This document shows positions 17,788-27,047 of a stretch of DNA of 64,000 nt, piece after piece. The position numbers and the translations under genes were made by a program. Below the pieces are notes generated by a model. The model saw only the letters and a program-made list of their open reading frames with translations. It ran no database searches and had not been told where the DNA came from. This DNA comes from Streptomyces hygroscopicus (GTDB lineage: Bacteria > Actinomycetota > Actinomycetes > Streptomycetales > Streptomycetaceae): positions 6,758,001 to 6,822,000 of the forward strand of contig CP018627.1 of the NCBI GenBank assembly GCA_002021875.1, given 5' to 3'. How positions within the stretch are numbered: position 1 is the first letter of the stretch; the number at the start of each line of letters is the position of its first letter.

Positions 17788-18839
17788 AGCTGCCCAGCCA
17801 TGACGCGGCCGCCCGCACCCCCGGGGACGGCGGCCACCGCGTCCATCTGCCCCGCTTCCGCGCGGGCCCGCTGCGCCAGGTCGCGAGCCGGCTGCTGCTG
17901 GCGCTGCTGGTGCTGGTGCTGACAGTGGTCATCGTGTACGTCGACCGCTCCGGCTACCACGACAACTCCGACGAAGGCGTCGACTTCCTCGACGCCGTCT
18001 ACTACTCGACCGTCACGCTGTCGACGACCGGATACGGCGACATCGTGCCGTACAGCGACAGCGCGCGGCTCAGTAACATCCTGCTGGTCACGCCGTTGCG
18101 CGTGCTGTTTCTGATCATCCTGGTCGGCACCACCCTGGAAGTCCTGGCCGAACGAACCCGCGAGCAGTACCGCCTGAACCGCTGGAGGTCAGCGTTGCGT
18201 GATCACACCGTCGTCGTCGGCTTCGGGACGAAGGGGCGGTCCGCGGTGCAGACCCTCTGCGCGACGGGACTGGCCAAGAACCGGGTGGTCGTGGTCGACC
18301 CCAACCACAAGGTGATCGAGGCGGCGAACGCGGACGGGTTCGCGGGGGTGGTGGGCGACGCGACCCGCAGCGATGTGCTGTTGCGCGCGGAGGCGCAGCG
18401 CGCCCGCCAGTTCGTGATCGCCACCCAGCGCGATGACACCGCCGTCCTGGTCACGCTGACGGCCCGGCAGCTCAACCGGGGCGCCAACATCGTGGCGGCG
18501 GTGCGCGAGGAGGAGAACGCGCCGCTGCTGCGCCAGTCCGGAGCCGACGCGGTGATCACCAGCGCCAGCGCGGCCGGCCGGCTGCTGGGCATGAGCGTGC
18601 AGAGTCCGACGGCCGGGGCGGTGATCGAGGATCTGATCCAGCAGGGCTCGGGCCTGGACCTGGTGGAGCGCACGGTGGTGAAGGCGGAGGTGGGCAAGTC
18701 GGTGCGGGACACCGACGACCTCGTGGTGTCGGTGCTGCGCGGCCATCGTCTGCTCGCGTACGACGACCCCGACGCCAGCCCGCTGCAGGCGGCCGACCGG
18801 CTGATCACGATCGTTCGCGCGCCGATGGTCCAGGAGTAG
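17784..18839 (+). CDS. Two-TM potassium channel with cytoplasmic TrkA-N (RCK) domain
   Basis: 351 residues. One transmembrane helix (LLLALLVLVLTVVIVYV) is followed by a pore loop with the K+ selectivity filter TTGYGD and a second helix (LLVTPLRVLFLIILVGTTLEVL). The rest is a Rossmann-fold RCK gating domain (VVVGFGTKGRSAVQTL) and a C-terminal TrkA-C-like part. GTG start, overlapping the moeA stop by four bases. The acidic pre-pore loop (DNSDEGVDFLDAVYY) is typical. The gene is likely co-expressed with moeA, although no functional link is known. Confidence 0.9.
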   Translation: MKLPSHDAAARTPGDGGHRVHLPRFRAGPLRQVASRLLLALLVLVLTVVIVYVDRSGYHDNSDEGVDFLDAVYYSTVTLSTTGYGDIVPYSDSARLSNILLVTPLRVLFLIILVGTTLEVLAERTREQYRLNRWRSALRDHTVVVGFGTKGRSAVQTLCATGLAKNRVVVVDPNHKVIEAANADGFAGVVGDATRSDVLLRAEAQRARQFVIATQRDDTAVLVTLTARQLNRGANIVAAVREEENAPLLRQSGADAVITSASAAGRLLGMSVQSPTAGAVIEDLIQQGSGLDLVERTVVKAEVGKSVRDTDDLVVSVLRGHRLLAYDDPDASPLQAADRLITIVRAPMVQE

Positions 18840-18849
18840 CCTCGCGGCC

Positions 18850-19827
18850 ATGCATGCGATCACGATTCCCGAACCCGGTGGCCCCGAAGCCCTGGTATGG
18901 GCCGAGGTCCCCGATCCCGTACCCGGTGAGGGCGAGGTCCTGGTCGACGTGGCCGCCGCCGGCGTCAACCGCGCGGATGTGCTGCAGCGCCAGGGCGTCT
19001 ATCCGCCACCCCCCGGAGCCGCGCCCTACGCCGGACTGGAGTGCTCGGGCCGGATCTCGGCGCTGGGCCCCGGCGTCACCGGCTGGGCCGTGGGCGACGA
19101 GGTGTGCGCCCTGCTCGCGGGCGGTGGATATGCCGAGAAGGTGGTGGTTCCCTCGGGGCAGCTGCTGCCCCTCCCGGAGGGCGTGGACCTGGTCACGGCC
19201 GCCGCGCTGCCCGAAGTGACCGCGACCGTATGGTCCAACGTCTTCATGATTTCCCATCTCCGGCCGGGCGAGACGCTGTTGGTGCACGGCGGATCGAGCG
19301 GTATCGGCACCATGGCGATCCAGCTCGCCAAGGCGGTCGGGGCGCGGGTCGCGGTGACCGCGGGCGGCCCGGAGAAGCTGGCGGCCTGCCGGGAGCTGGG
19401 CGCCGACGTCCTGATCGACTACCGCGAGCAGGACTTCGTCGAAGAGGTCCGCCGGGCCACCGACGGGGCCGGGGCGGACGTCATCCTGGACATCATCGGC
19501 GCGAAGTACCTCGCCCGGAATCTGGAGACGCTCGCCACCAACGGCCGTCTGGCGATCATCGGGCTGCAGGGCGGGGCGAGGGCCGAGCTGAACCTGGCCG
19601 GTCTGCTCGCCAAGAGCGCCGCCGTGACGGCCACCGGGCTGCGGGGCCGCTCGCTGGCGCAGAAGGCGGCGATCATCGCGGCGGTGCAGGAGCACGTCTG
19701 GCCGCTGATCGCGGGCGGCCGGGTCCGCCCGATCGTCTACCGCACCATCCCGATGCGGGATGCCCCGGAGGCCCACCGGCTGCTGGAGTCCAGCGAGCAT
19801 GTGGGGAAGATCCTCCTGACGACCTGA
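18850..19827 (+). CDS. NAD(P)H:quinone oxidoreductase (zinc-less MDR family)
   Basis: 325 residues. This is a medium-chain dehydrogenase/reductase of the quinone oxidoreductase type: VAAAGVNRADVLQRQGVYPPP at the N-terminus, AGLECSGRISALGPGV, and the nucleotide-binding LLVHGGSSGIGTMAIQLAK. Catalytic zinc cysteines are absent, as expected for this branch. It probably reduces quinones or related enones with NADPH. It starts ten bases after the channel stop, so it is the last gene of the moeA string. Confidence 0.88.
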   Translation: MHAITIPEPGGPEALVWAEVPDPVPGEGEVLVDVAAAGVNRADVLQRQGVYPPPPGAAPYAGLECSGRISALGPGVTGWAVGDEVCALLAGGGYAEKVVVPSGQLLPLPEGVDLVTAAALPEVTATVWSNVFMISHLRPGETLLVHGGSSGIGTMAIQLAKAVGARVAVTAGGPEKLAACRELGADVLIDYREQDFVEEVRRATDGAGADVILDIIGAKYLARNLETLATNGRLAIIGLQGGARAELNLAGLLAKSAAVTATGLRGRSLAQKAAIIAAVQEHVWPLIAGGRVRPIVYRTIPMRDAPEAHRLLESSEHVGKILLTT

Positions 19828-19854
19828 GCGGCCCGGGCAGGCCCGGAGCGGCCC

Positions 19855-19888
19855 GGCCCCGGCCCCGGCCCCGGCCCCGGCCCCGGCC
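19855..19888. repeat. GGCCCC hexanucleotide run
   Basis: Five full GGCCCC units plus a partial sixth lie just downstream of the quinone oxidoreductase gene. The rest of the gap to 20016 is GC-rich with no clear gene. Confidence 0.8.
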
Positions 19889-20016
19889 GTACGGACGGCA
19901 GCGGCGCAGCCACGGCGGCGTCGCGGTCCGTACGGCGGCGCCCAGGGTGCCCGGTGCGTACCCTCATGTGACGCTGATCCCGTTACGCAACGGTTCGGCA
20001 CGGGAGGGTGACCACC

Positions 20017-20577
20017 GTGAACCCTGCGACACTCCGCACACTCCCCGCGGCGGCCCTGCTGGCGGGCACCGCCCTGACCGCCACCCAGGCGGCCCAGGCC
20101 GCCCACGCCGCCTCCGCCGCCTCCACCACCCCCGCCGCCCGCGCCGACGCCGACGCCGACGCCGATGACGACGGTGGCGGGCTGGCGGGCACCCGGGCGG
20201 GCGAGGGCCGTACGCACCCCGGCCGCACCCGGCCCCCCGCCCCCTCACCGTCGGACGAGGACCCCTCGGCCGGGCCACGGGAGGGAGACAGGGACGGAGA
20301 CGGGAACGAGACCGCGAACGAGGGCGAGAGCGACGAGGGGGCCGGGCGGTTCTCGCTGGTGCCCGAGTGGACGCCGTCCTCCCTCCCCATGCCGCAGCGC
20401 CCGGACCGCCACCAGGCGCGCGAGCCGCTCCCCTCCGGGCAGCCTTACGGTGCTCAGCGGACCGCCGCCGAGCCCAGCGGGCGGGCGATGCGGGTGCTGC
20501 CGCTGGGCACCGGTCTGGCGCTCACCGGTCTCGGCCTCGGCCTGGCGTTCTTCGGTCTGCGGCTGCGCCGCCGCTGA
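20017..20577 (+). CDS. Ala-rich secreted protein with C-terminal membrane anchor, function unknown
   Basis: 186 residues. The N-terminus looks like a signal peptide (LPAAALLAGTALTATQAAQA). A low-complexity acidic/Pro-rich stretch follows (DADADADDDGGG). The last 28 residues form a hydrophobic Gly/Leu helix ending in RLRRR, preceded by LPLGTG. This resembles membrane-anchored cell-surface proteins, but no true LPXTG sorting motif is present. GTG 20017 was chosen over GTG 20008 because the GGAGG lies at a workable distance. No function can be assigned. Confidence 0.7.
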   Translation: MNPATLRTLPAAALLAGTALTATQAAQAAHAASAASTTPAARADADADADDDGGGLAGTRAGEGRTHPGRTRPPAPSPSDEDPSAGPREGDRDGDGNETANEGESDEGAGRFSLVPEWTPSSLPMPQRPDRHQAREPLPSGQPYGAQRTAAEPSGRAMRVLPLGTGLALTGLGLGLAFFGLRLRRR

Positions 20578-20640
20578 CATCGGCGCCGAATCCTCGACCC
20601 TCGCCCGCCGGACCGGATGCCGGTGCGGAACAATAGGGGT

Positions 20641-21210
20641 ATGAACCAGCCGATGAACGAACGAGCGCAGGAGACCCCGCACGTCCTGGTCGTCGGTCCG
20701 GACGGCATGGCACTCGGCGGCGTCGGTCCTGCTTCTGGCGAGGGCAGTGGGGACGACGAGTCGCGCGAGATTCCCGTGACCGACATGGTCGAGCAGCCGG
20801 CGAAGGTCATGCGGATCGGCAGCATGATCAAGCAGCTTCTGGAGGAGGTGCGCGCCGCACCTCTCGACGAGGCCAGCCGGGTCCGGCTCAAGGAGATCCA
20901 CTCCAGCTCGGTGAAGGAGCTGGAGGACGGGCTCGCACCCGAGCTGATCGGGGAGCTGGAGCGGCTGTCGCTGCCCTTCACGGACGAGGCGGTGCCGACC
21001 GAGGCGGAACTGCGCATTGCCCAGGCCCAGTTGGTCGGCTGGCTGGAGGGCCTGTTCCACGGCATCCAGACCACCCTGTTCGCGCAGCAGATGGCGGCGC
21101 GCGCCCAGCTTGAGCAGATGCGCCGGGCGCTGCCGCCCGGGCTCGGCGGGGGCGAGGAGGACGAGGACGCGCTCAAGCCGGGCGGCGCCCGCTCGGGTCC
21201 GTATCTCTGA
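20641..21210 (+). CDS. bpa: Bacterial proteasome activator Bpa/PafE
   Basis: 189 residues. The helical core (VTDMVEQPAKVMRIGSMIKQ, then LEGLFHGIQTTLFAQQMAARAQLEQM) is that of the ring-forming, ATP-independent activator of the actinobacterial 20S proteasome. The protein ends in GPYL, matching the C-terminal hydrophobic-Tyr-Leu motif (GQYL in Mycobacterium) that docks into the proteasome and opens its gate. ATG 20641 was chosen as the family-like start (MNQPMNERAQ). A strong hairpin follows at 21231-21274. Confidence 0.9.
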   Translation: MNQPMNERAQETPHVLVVGPDGMALGGVGPASGEGSGDDESREIPVTDMVEQPAKVMRIGSMIKQLLEEVRAAPLDEASRVRLKEIHSSSVKELEDGLAPELIGELERLSLPFTDEAVPTEAELRIAQAQLVGWLEGLFHGIQTTLFAQQMAARAQLEQMRRALPPGLGGGEEDEDALKPGGARSGPYL

Positions 21211-21230
21211 GCCACGCACCGTACGCCGAA

Positions 21231-21274
21231 ACGACGCCGCGGGCCGCACCGGAAGGTGCGGCCCGCGGCGTCGT
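21231..21274. terminator. Bidirectional intrinsic terminator
   Basis: A perfect 20-bp stem (ACGACGCCGCGGGCCGCACC and its complement) closes on a GGAA loop between convergent bpa and the kinase gene. There is no T-tract, as is common in Streptomyces. Confidence 0.85.
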
Positions 21275-21343
21275 ATGCGTCGGGGGAGGGTGCGCCGGGC
21301 GGGGGTGCGCCGGGCGCGTGGTCGGCGCCCCCCAGAGCCGTGG

Positions 21344-22987
21344 CTACCCCGGGTTACCCGTGGAGACGGTCAGTTCGATGGTGTCCGTCTTGGGGTTGTA
21401 CGGCTCGTAGTTCCGGTACGTGTAATTGAGGACGGTGCCCTTGCCCCACAGATTCTCGTCCTGGGTCACCACGCGGTACTTCCAGCCCGCGGCCCGGATG
21501 CACTTCTTCACCGAGTCGATGTAGAGGTTCTGGAAGTCGGGCACCGAGTACGTGCCCTTCTCGTCGGAGTCCTCGTAGGCGTCGGTGCACTTCGATGTTT
21601 CGATCGTCTTGGTCTTGTCGCCCATGCGGAAGCCCGCGGCGGTGTCGGAGGCCGACGGCTTCGACGGCTTGGCGCGGCCCCCGCCCCCCTTGCTCTCGTC
21701 CTTGGAGCCGTCGTCACCGCTGAACGCGATGGCCAGGACCACGGCGATGACCGCGACCGCCGCGACGACGGCCGAGCCTATGATCACGCGCTTGTTGCCG
21801 TTGCCGCCGCCTCCGGACGGTGCCGAGGGCGAGATGCTGTACGGCGGCGGGGTGCTGGGGCCCTGGTACGACGGCGCCGGGGTCTGGTAGCCGTGCTGCC
21901 CCATCGGCGTGGTGGCCGGGGCCGGGGTGGACGGGCCGAAGGCGCCGAACTGCCCGGGGGAGGGCTGCGGCTGATACGGCGTCTGGACGCTGCCGGGGCC
22001 GGGGGCGGGCGTCTGCTGGTCGATCGGCGGGAAGACCGCCGAGCCGACACCGACGCCGCTGCGGGCCGGCGGACCGCCGCTGATGATGATCGGGGAGGCG
22101 CCGGTCTGCCCGGTACGGGTGACCCGGGCGCATTCGTCGCGCATGGCCTCGGCGGTCGGGAAGCGCTCGTTCGGGTTCTTCTTCAGGGCGCGGGCGACCA
22201 GCGCGTCCACCGCGGGGGGAATGGACTGGTTGATCGTGGAGGGCGCGACCGGCTCCTCCTGGACGTGCGCGTACGCGATGGCCAGCGGCGAGTCCGCGTC
22301 GAAGGGCAGCCGGCCGGTCAGCAGCTCGAAGAGCATGATGCCGACCGAGTACAGGTCGCTGCGGGCGTCCACGCCGCGGCCCAGCGCCTGCTCGGGGGAG
22401 AGGTACTGCGGGGTGCCGACGACCATGCCGGTCTGGGTCATGGAGGTGACCCCGGACTGCATGGCGCGGGCGATGCCGAAGTCCATGACTTTGACCACAT
22501 TACGCTTGGTCATCATCACGTTACCGGGCTTGATGTCGCGGTGAACCAGCCCCATCTCATGGCTGATTTCCAGCGCCGCCAGCACATCGCCGGTGATCTT
22601 CAGCGCCTTTTCGGTCGGCATCGCACCGTATTGCCGGACATCGGTGTCCAGAACCGCGCGCAACGGCTGGCCCTCGACGTATTCCATGACGATGTACGGC
22701 ATCAGGGAGCCGTCGACCGAGTCCTCGCCGGTGTCGAAGACCGAGACGATATTGGTGTGCGTGAGTTTCGCTACAGCCTGGGCCTCGCGGCGGAACCGCT
22801 CGCGGAAGGACTGCTCGCGCCCCAGCTCGGTGTGCAGCGTCTTGATCGCGACCTGGCGGTCCAGTACGGAGTCATAGGCCAGGTGAACGGAGGCCATTCC
22901 GCCCTCGCCCAGCAGGTCACGCAGTTGATAGCGGCCGTTCGCCAGAGACTGGCCGTGATACCTGCCTGGTGCGCCGTACTGGCTCAT
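21344..22987 (-). CDS. Membrane Ser/Thr protein kinase with C-terminal PASTA-like domain
   Basis: 547 residues. The PknB-type kinase domain spans about residues 15-285, with LLGEGGMASVHLAYD, VAIKTL, catalytic HRDIKPGNVMM, DFGIARAM and the activation-loop end GTPQYLSPEQAL. A Pro/Gln-rich linker leads to one membrane helix (VIIGSAVVAAVAVIAVVLAIAF). The external part ends in a single PASTA-like domain (SVPDFQNLYIDSVKKC to TIELTVSTG) with two cysteines. Start ATG preceded by GGGGGAAG. It is divergent from a second kinase, and the pair probably senses the envelope. Confidence 0.92.
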   Translation of the reverse strand: MSQYGAPGRYHGQSLANGRYQLRDLLGEGGMASVHLAYDSVLDRQVAIKTLHTELGREQSFRERFRREAQAVAKLTHTNIVSVFDTGEDSVDGSLMPYIVMEYVEGQPLRAVLDTDVRQYGAMPTEKALKITGDVLAALEISHEMGLVHRDIKPGNVMMTKRNVVKVMDFGIARAMQSGVTSMTQTGMVVGTPQYLSPEQALGRGVDARSDLYSVGIMLFELLTGRLPFDADSPLAIAYAHVQEEPVAPSTINQSIPPAVDALVARALKKNPNERFPTAEAMRDECARVTRTGQTGASPIIISGGPPARSGVGVGSAVFPPIDQQTPAPGPGSVQTPYQPQPSPGQFGAFGPSTPAPATTPMGQHGYQTPAPSYQGPSTPPPYSISPSAPSGGGGNGNKRVIIGSAVVAAVAVIAVVLAIAFSGDDGSKDESKGGGGRAKPSKPSASDTAAGFRMGDKTKTIETSKCTDAYEDSDEKGTYSVPDFQNLYIDSVKKCIRAAGWKYRVVTQDENLWGKGTVLNYTYRNYEPYNPKTDTIELTVSTGNPG

Positions 22988-23298
22988 TTCGTACTTCCCC
23001 CTCGGCGCACTCACTACTCTGACGCGCACGTTTCGACGCATTGATCTTGATGTTCTGGATATCGTGGCCAAGTCTGCCCCAGGCCACGGACACGTCAAGC
23101 CGCGTGCCCGTTCCGTGACCGGATGAGCAAGAACCCGTCACGCGATTTGCATCGCTTTAGCGTCAACAGGTTTGATGGCCGGTCCATCACCAACCGATGT
23201 ACGGCGCGAAGGCTGTAGCGTGCCTAGCAGGAACCGTACCGCCCGTGGGCGGGGCGATCTCGACCAGACCCCCACCGAGAACGAGACGGCGAGGACCG
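22988..23298. other. Divergent promoter region between two kinase genes
   Basis: 311 bp without a gene. It is less GC-rich than its surroundings (for example around 23035-23060), as expected for promoters in both directions. I could not pick -10/-35 pairs or a convincing operator with confidence. Confidence 0.5.
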
Positions 23299-24873
23299 AT
23301 GGCACAGACCCAGAGCGCCCAGGGGCCCTCCGAACCTGACGCCAGCGGGTCCGGCATGCCGGATTTGCCCGAAGCGTGGGGTAACGGAGGGCTTGTCGGC
23401 GATGGTCGATATCGGCTTACCGGTCGTCTTGGCCGTGGCGGTATGGCGGAAGTCTTCGCCGCCGAGGACCTCCGGCTCGGCCGTACGGTCGCGGTCAAGC
23501 TGCTCCGCGCCGATCTGGCCGAGGACCCGGTGTCCAAGGCCCGCTTCACCCGCGAGGCACAGTCCGTCGCGGGGCTGAACCACCATGCCGTGGTGGCGGT
23601 TTACGACTCCGGCGAGGACACCGTCGGCCAGAACACCGTGCCGTACATCGTCATGGAGCTGGTCGAGGGCCGGACCATCCGCGATCTGCTGCTCAACGCC
23701 GAGGCCCCGCCGCCGGATCAGGCGCTGATCATCGTCTCCGGGGTGCTGGAGGCGCTCGCCTACAGCCATCAGCACGGCATCGTGCACCGTGACATCAAGC
23801 CCGCCAACGTGATCATCACCCACAGCGGCGCGGTCAAGGTGATGGACTTCGGCATCGCCCGCGCCCTGCACGGCGCGCAGTCCACGATGACCCAGACCGG
23901 CATGGTCATGGGCACCCCCCAGTACCTCTCGCCGGAGCAGGCTCTCGGCAAGGCCGTGGACCACCGCTCCGACCTGTACGCCACCGGATGTCTGCTCTAC
24001 GAGCTGCTGGCGCTTCGCCCGCCGTTCACCGGGGAGACCCCGCTGTCGGTGGTCTACCAGCACGTCCAGGACACCCCGGTGCCGCCCTCGGAGACCTCCG
24101 GCACCGTGCCGCCGGAGCTGGACGGCCTGGTCATGCGCTCCCTCGCCAAGGACCCGGACGACCGGTTCCAGAGCGCCGAGGAAATGCGCGGAATGGTCCA
24201 GTACGCGCTGCAGATGCTCCACGAGGCGGGCGGCCACACCGGCGTCTGGAGCACCGGCCCGGTCACCCAGCACCTGGGCGCCGCCACGCCCGCCATGGGC
24301 ATGCCGGGCGTGCCCGGGGCCACCACCGCGCTGCCCCACCCCGGTCACGGCGAGACCTCCCAGCAGCCGATCGTCACCGGCCCCGGGGGTGGTGGCGGCG
24401 GCTACCACGGCGGTTCCGGCCGCCGTAAGGGCCGCGGCAAGGTGTGGCTGATCGCGGTGCTCGCGATGATCGCGGTCGCGGTGGGGGTCGCCTTCGCCGT
24501 GCAGCACGGCAAGAACGACGGCGACAAGCAGCCGAGCAAGCCCAAGACGTCGGTCACCCAGGACAAGACCACCAAGCCGAGCGACAAGCCGACCGACGAC
24601 ACGAGCGACGACTCGGTCCCGACCGGCGACTCCACCGCCGGGAACACGGGCGACGACTACACCCCGTCCGGTGACCCGACGCCTTCGTACCCCGACGACC
24701 CCACGGACGAGCCGACGGACTCGGAGACGGACCCGGGCACCAACGTGCCCACCGAGGAGCCGACCACCCCGGGCGGCAATGACCCGACCACCGAGCCCAC
24801 CGACGGCGGGACGACCGAGCCCACCACCGATCCCACCGGTACGACGGGCGCCACGGACGGCGGCGTCCCGTAA
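23299..24873 (+). CDS. Membrane Ser/Thr protein kinase with Thr/Asp/Pro-rich outer stalk
   Basis: 524 residues. The kinase domain (about residues 35-300) has RLGRGGMAEVFAAED, VAVKLLRADLAED, HRDIKPANVIITH, DFGIARALHG and GTPQYLSPEQALGKAVD. A Gly-rich linker is followed by one membrane helix (VWLIAVLAMIAVAVGVAFAV). The external tail of about 100 residues is Thr/Asp/Pro-rich with no PASTA domain. ATG 23299 was chosen; an in-frame extension to 23197 is possible but lacks support. It is divergent from the PASTA-type kinase, and the kinase domains are similar enough to suggest duplication. Confidence 0.9.
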   Translation: MAQTQSAQGPSEPDASGSGMPDLPEAWGNGGLVGDGRYRLTGRLGRGGMAEVFAAEDLRLGRTVAVKLLRADLAEDPVSKARFTREAQSVAGLNHHAVVAVYDSGEDTVGQNTVPYIVMELVEGRTIRDLLLNAEAPPPDQALIIVSGVLEALAYSHQHGIVHRDIKPANVIITHSGAVKVMDFGIARALHGAQSTMTQTGMVMGTPQYLSPEQALGKAVDHRSDLYATGCLLYELLALRPPFTGETPLSVVYQHVQDTPVPPSETSGTVPPELDGLVMRSLAKDPDDRFQSAEEMRGMVQYALQMLHEAGGHTGVWSTGPVTQHLGAATPAMGMPGVPGATTALPHPGHGETSQQPIVTGPGGGGGGYHGGSGRRKGRGKVWLIAVLAMIAVAVGVAFAVQHGKNDGDKQPSKPKTSVTQDKTTKPSDKPTDDTSDDSVPTGDSTAGNTGDDYTPSGDPTPSYPDDPTDEPTDSETDPGTNVPTEEPTTPGGNDPTTEPTDGGTTEPTTDPTGTTGATDGGVP

Positions 24874-24912
24874 CGGCTCCGGGGACGCCTCTGGCGCCTC
24901 CTCCAGCCGCAG

Positions 24913-24955
24913 CCGCGGGGCGCCCCCTTCTACGCATGAAGGGGGCGCCCCGCGG
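24913..24955. terminator. Bidirectional intrinsic terminator
   Basis: A perfect 18-bp stem (CCGCGGGGCGCCCCCTTC and its complement) with a seven-base loop sits between the convergent kinase and phosphotransferase genes. Confidence 0.85.
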
Positions 24956-24991
24956 GCCGTTAGGAGAAGGCGCCCCTTCCAGCCGCGGAAG

Positions 24992-26029
24992 TCACCCGCA
25001 GAAGGCGTCCCGGACCGCGTCGTACTCCCGGGTCCACCACACCACCAGAGCGGCGGCCGCCGGGAACTGCGGATCGGCGCGCCGGTCCCCGCGCTGGTAG
25101 CGCCAGCGCAGCATCCAGAAGTCGTTGAGCCGCTCCCACCACACCCGGTGCACGGCCGCGGCCATCTCCGAGGCCCCGGCCCCCGCCGTGCACCGGTACG
25201 CCCGTGCGTAGGAGCGCACCTTGGTGAGCTCCAGGGTGCCGTCGGGCCGTACGAAGAAGATCGCGGCGGCCCGGACCGCCTCCTCGGCGCGCGGCTGCAC
25301 CCCGAGCCGGTCCCAGTCGACGATGGCGGCCGGTTCCGTGTCGCGGTAGAGCAGGTTCAGCGGGTGGAAGTCGCCGTGCACCCACCCGGCGACCGGGACG
25401 GCGTGGGCCTCCGGGCGGCGGTGGGCGTGCCGTTCCAGCAGCGCCCGCCGCTCGACCAGGCGGTGCTCGGCGAGTTCGTCGAAGGTGTCGCGGTCCCGGC
25501 GCCCCCGGATCAGCGTGAGCAGCTCGTCGATGACGGCGAAGGTGTCCTCGGGGTCGGCCGCCTCCTCGGGCGGCCGGCGGTCGCCCGTACGGGCCCGCAT
25601 GACGCGCTCCAGACAGGTGTGGACAAGCCCGAGCAGCCCGCCCAGCCGCCCGCACTGGGGGGCGGTCAGCTCACCGCCGGCGCGGTGCTGTCCGTCGATC
25701 CAGGGGTGTAACGCGTAGCAGCGGCCGCCGATGACGGCGACCGTACGGCCGTCGGCGTCGGGGACCGGCGGGGCGACGGGCACCCCGAGCGCGTCCAGCC
25801 GCTGGGTGACCCGGTGCTGGCGGGCGATGGCGGTGCGGTCGCCGTCGAGGTGGTGTTTGAGGAAGAACCAGCCGCGGGTGGTGGCGAGGCGGTAGCCCCG
25901 GTTGAGCAGCCCCTGGGTGAGCGGTTCGCAGGAGACGGCCTCACCGGCGCCGTCGTAGCGGCGGAGCAGGGCGCCCAGGGTTTCCCCGTCGGGAGCGGCC
26001 TCGGCGGAGTGTACATGTGAGCGCGGCAC
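24992..26029 (-). CDS. Aminoglycoside phosphotransferase-fold (APH) protein
   Basis: 345 residues. The kinase-like APH fold is shown by the Brenner motif WVHGDFHPLNLLY and the metal-binding IVDWDRLG, with a GLLNRGYRLATTRGWFFLK nucleotide-binding start. Such proteins phosphorylate small molecules (homoserine, choline, antibiotics, sugars). The substrate cannot be told, and resistance should not be assumed. GTG start at 26029. It is a single gene convergent with the kinase. Confidence 0.82.
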   Translation of the reverse strand: MPRSHVHSAEAAPDGETLGALLRRYDGAGEAVSCEPLTQGLLNRGYRLATTRGWFFLKHHLDGDRTAIARQHRVTQRLDALGVPVAPPVPDADGRTVAVIGGRCYALHPWIDGQHRAGGELTAPQCGRLGGLLGLVHTCLERVMRARTGDRRPPEEAADPEDTFAVIDELLTLIRGRRDRDTFDELAEHRLVERRALLERHAHRRPEAHAVPVAGWVHGDFHPLNLLYRDTEPAAIVDWDRLGVQPRAEEAVRAAAIFFVRPDGTLELTKVRSYARAYRCTAGAGASEMAAAVHRVWWERLNDFWMLRWRYQRGDRRADPQFPAAAALVVWWTREYDAVRDAFCG

Positions 26030-26084
26030 CTGCCAGATGTTAGATCACCGGGCATCACCGCCACGGCGCGCCGAGACGGGGCAC

Positions 26085-26170
26085 GGCGCCGGTGCGCGGA
26101 GACGGGGCGCGGAGACGGTGCGCGGCGCCGGTGGGCGGAGACGGTGCGCGGAGACGGTGCGCGGCGCCGG
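26085..26170. repeat. Tandem 39-bp repeat in an intergenic region
   Basis: Two near-identical 39-base units (26085-26123 and 26124-26162) plus the first eight bases of a third. Each begins GGCGCCGGTG and holds two copies of CGGAGACGG. The unit length is divisible by three but no gene uses it. It fills most of the gap between the APH and response-regulator genes. Confidence 0.8.
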
Positions 26171-26249
26171 TGTGGTGCGGCTGGTCGACTGGGGCGCCCC
26201 TCTGACCGGGACCGGCGGTTGATCGAGGTGGCGGGTCGGGAGGCGGGGG

Positions 26250-26936
26250 TCAGCGTTTCTGCGGCTGTGTCGCCTGCATCCGGGCGACATAGGCCGCCGC
26301 CTGCGACCGGCGCTCCATGCCCAGCTTGGCGAGCAGGCTGGAGACATAGTTCTTGATCGTCTTCTCGGCGAGATGGAGCCGTTCGCCGATCGCCCGATTG
26401 GTGAGCCCCTCCCCGATCAGCAGCAGGATCCGGCGCTCCTGCTCGGTGAGGGCGGCGAGCCGGTCGTCCGGTTTGGCGGCCGTCTGGCCGCGCAGCCGCT
26501 CCAGCACCCGGGCGGTGGCCACCGGGTCGAGCAGCGACCGGCCCGCGGCCACGTCCCGGACGGCGGAGAGCAGTTCCTCGCCGCGGATGTCCTTCAGGAC
26601 GTAGCCGGAGGCGCCCGCGATGATGGCGTCGAAGAGCGCCTCGTCGTCGGCGAAGGAGGTGAGCATCATGCAGCGGATGTTCTCGTAACGGGCGCGGATC
26701 TCCCGGCAGACCTCGACCCCGCTGCGGTCGGGCAGCCGGATGTCCAGGACGGCGACATCCGGCCGGGCGGCCGGGATCCGTGCCAGGGCGTCGGCCGCGG
26801 TGCCCGCCTCGCCGACCACCTGCATGTCCGGCTCGCTCGCGAGCAGGTCCCGTACGCCGCGTCGGACGACTTCATGGTCGTCAACCAGGAAAATCCCTAT
26901 TTTTCCTTCTTCGCGCACGGATCCAGTCTCACACAC
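26250..26936 (-). CDS. DevR/NarL-type response regulator
   Basis: 228 residues. The receiver domain has [20 protein letters not shown], phosphoacceptor [23 protein letters not shown] and lysine in [10 protein letters not shown] LuxR-type HTH follows ([21 protein letters not shown] to [20 protein letters not shown]). It strongly resembles the DevR/DosR branch. No sensor kinase is adjacent, so it is an orphan here. GTG 26936 was chosen for GGGAAG upstream; GTG 26918 is possible. It is divergent from the second 2-oxoacid dehydrogenase operon and may regulate it. Confidence 0.9.
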   Translation of the reverse strand: MCETGSVREEGKIGIFLVDDHEVVRRGVRDLLASEPDMQVVGEAGTAADALARIPAARPDVAVLDIRLPDRSGVEVCREIRARYENIRCMMLTSFADDEALFDAIIAGASGYVLKDIRGEELLSAVRDVAAGRSLLDPVATARVLERLRGQTAAKPDDRLAALTEQERRILLLIGEGLTNRAIGERLHLAEKTIKNYVSSLLAKLGMERRSQAAAYVARMQATQPQKR

Positions 26937-27033
26937 GATGTCTTCCCGTGCCCTTGTCCTGCGGGATAACGTGCGCTTGTCCGGCGGCCTGCGGGGCTGT
27001 GACCAGTGGATGTTTCCCCCCTCGCGCGGTTTA

Positions 27034-27047
27034 CTTGGAAATCCAAG
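27034..27047. promoter_or_regulatory. Inverted repeat upstream of the second E1alpha gene
   Basis: CTTGGA-AA-TCCAAG lies in the 304-bp gap between the response regulator and the dehydrogenase operon, within an AT-richer patch (27031-27056) unlike its surroundings. A second small inverted repeat, TCGCA-GACA-TGCGA, lies at 27072-27085. These are candidate operators or the promoter core; the binding protein is unknown. Confidence 0.5.

Noticed and set aside
24992..26029. Aminoglycoside resistance gene
   Set aside because: Only the general APH fold is visible; many such proteins have housekeeping substrates and nothing else here suggests resistance.
26085..26170. Tandem repeats as a CRISPR array
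   Set aside because: The 39-bp units are contiguous with no unique spacers, and no cas genes are present.
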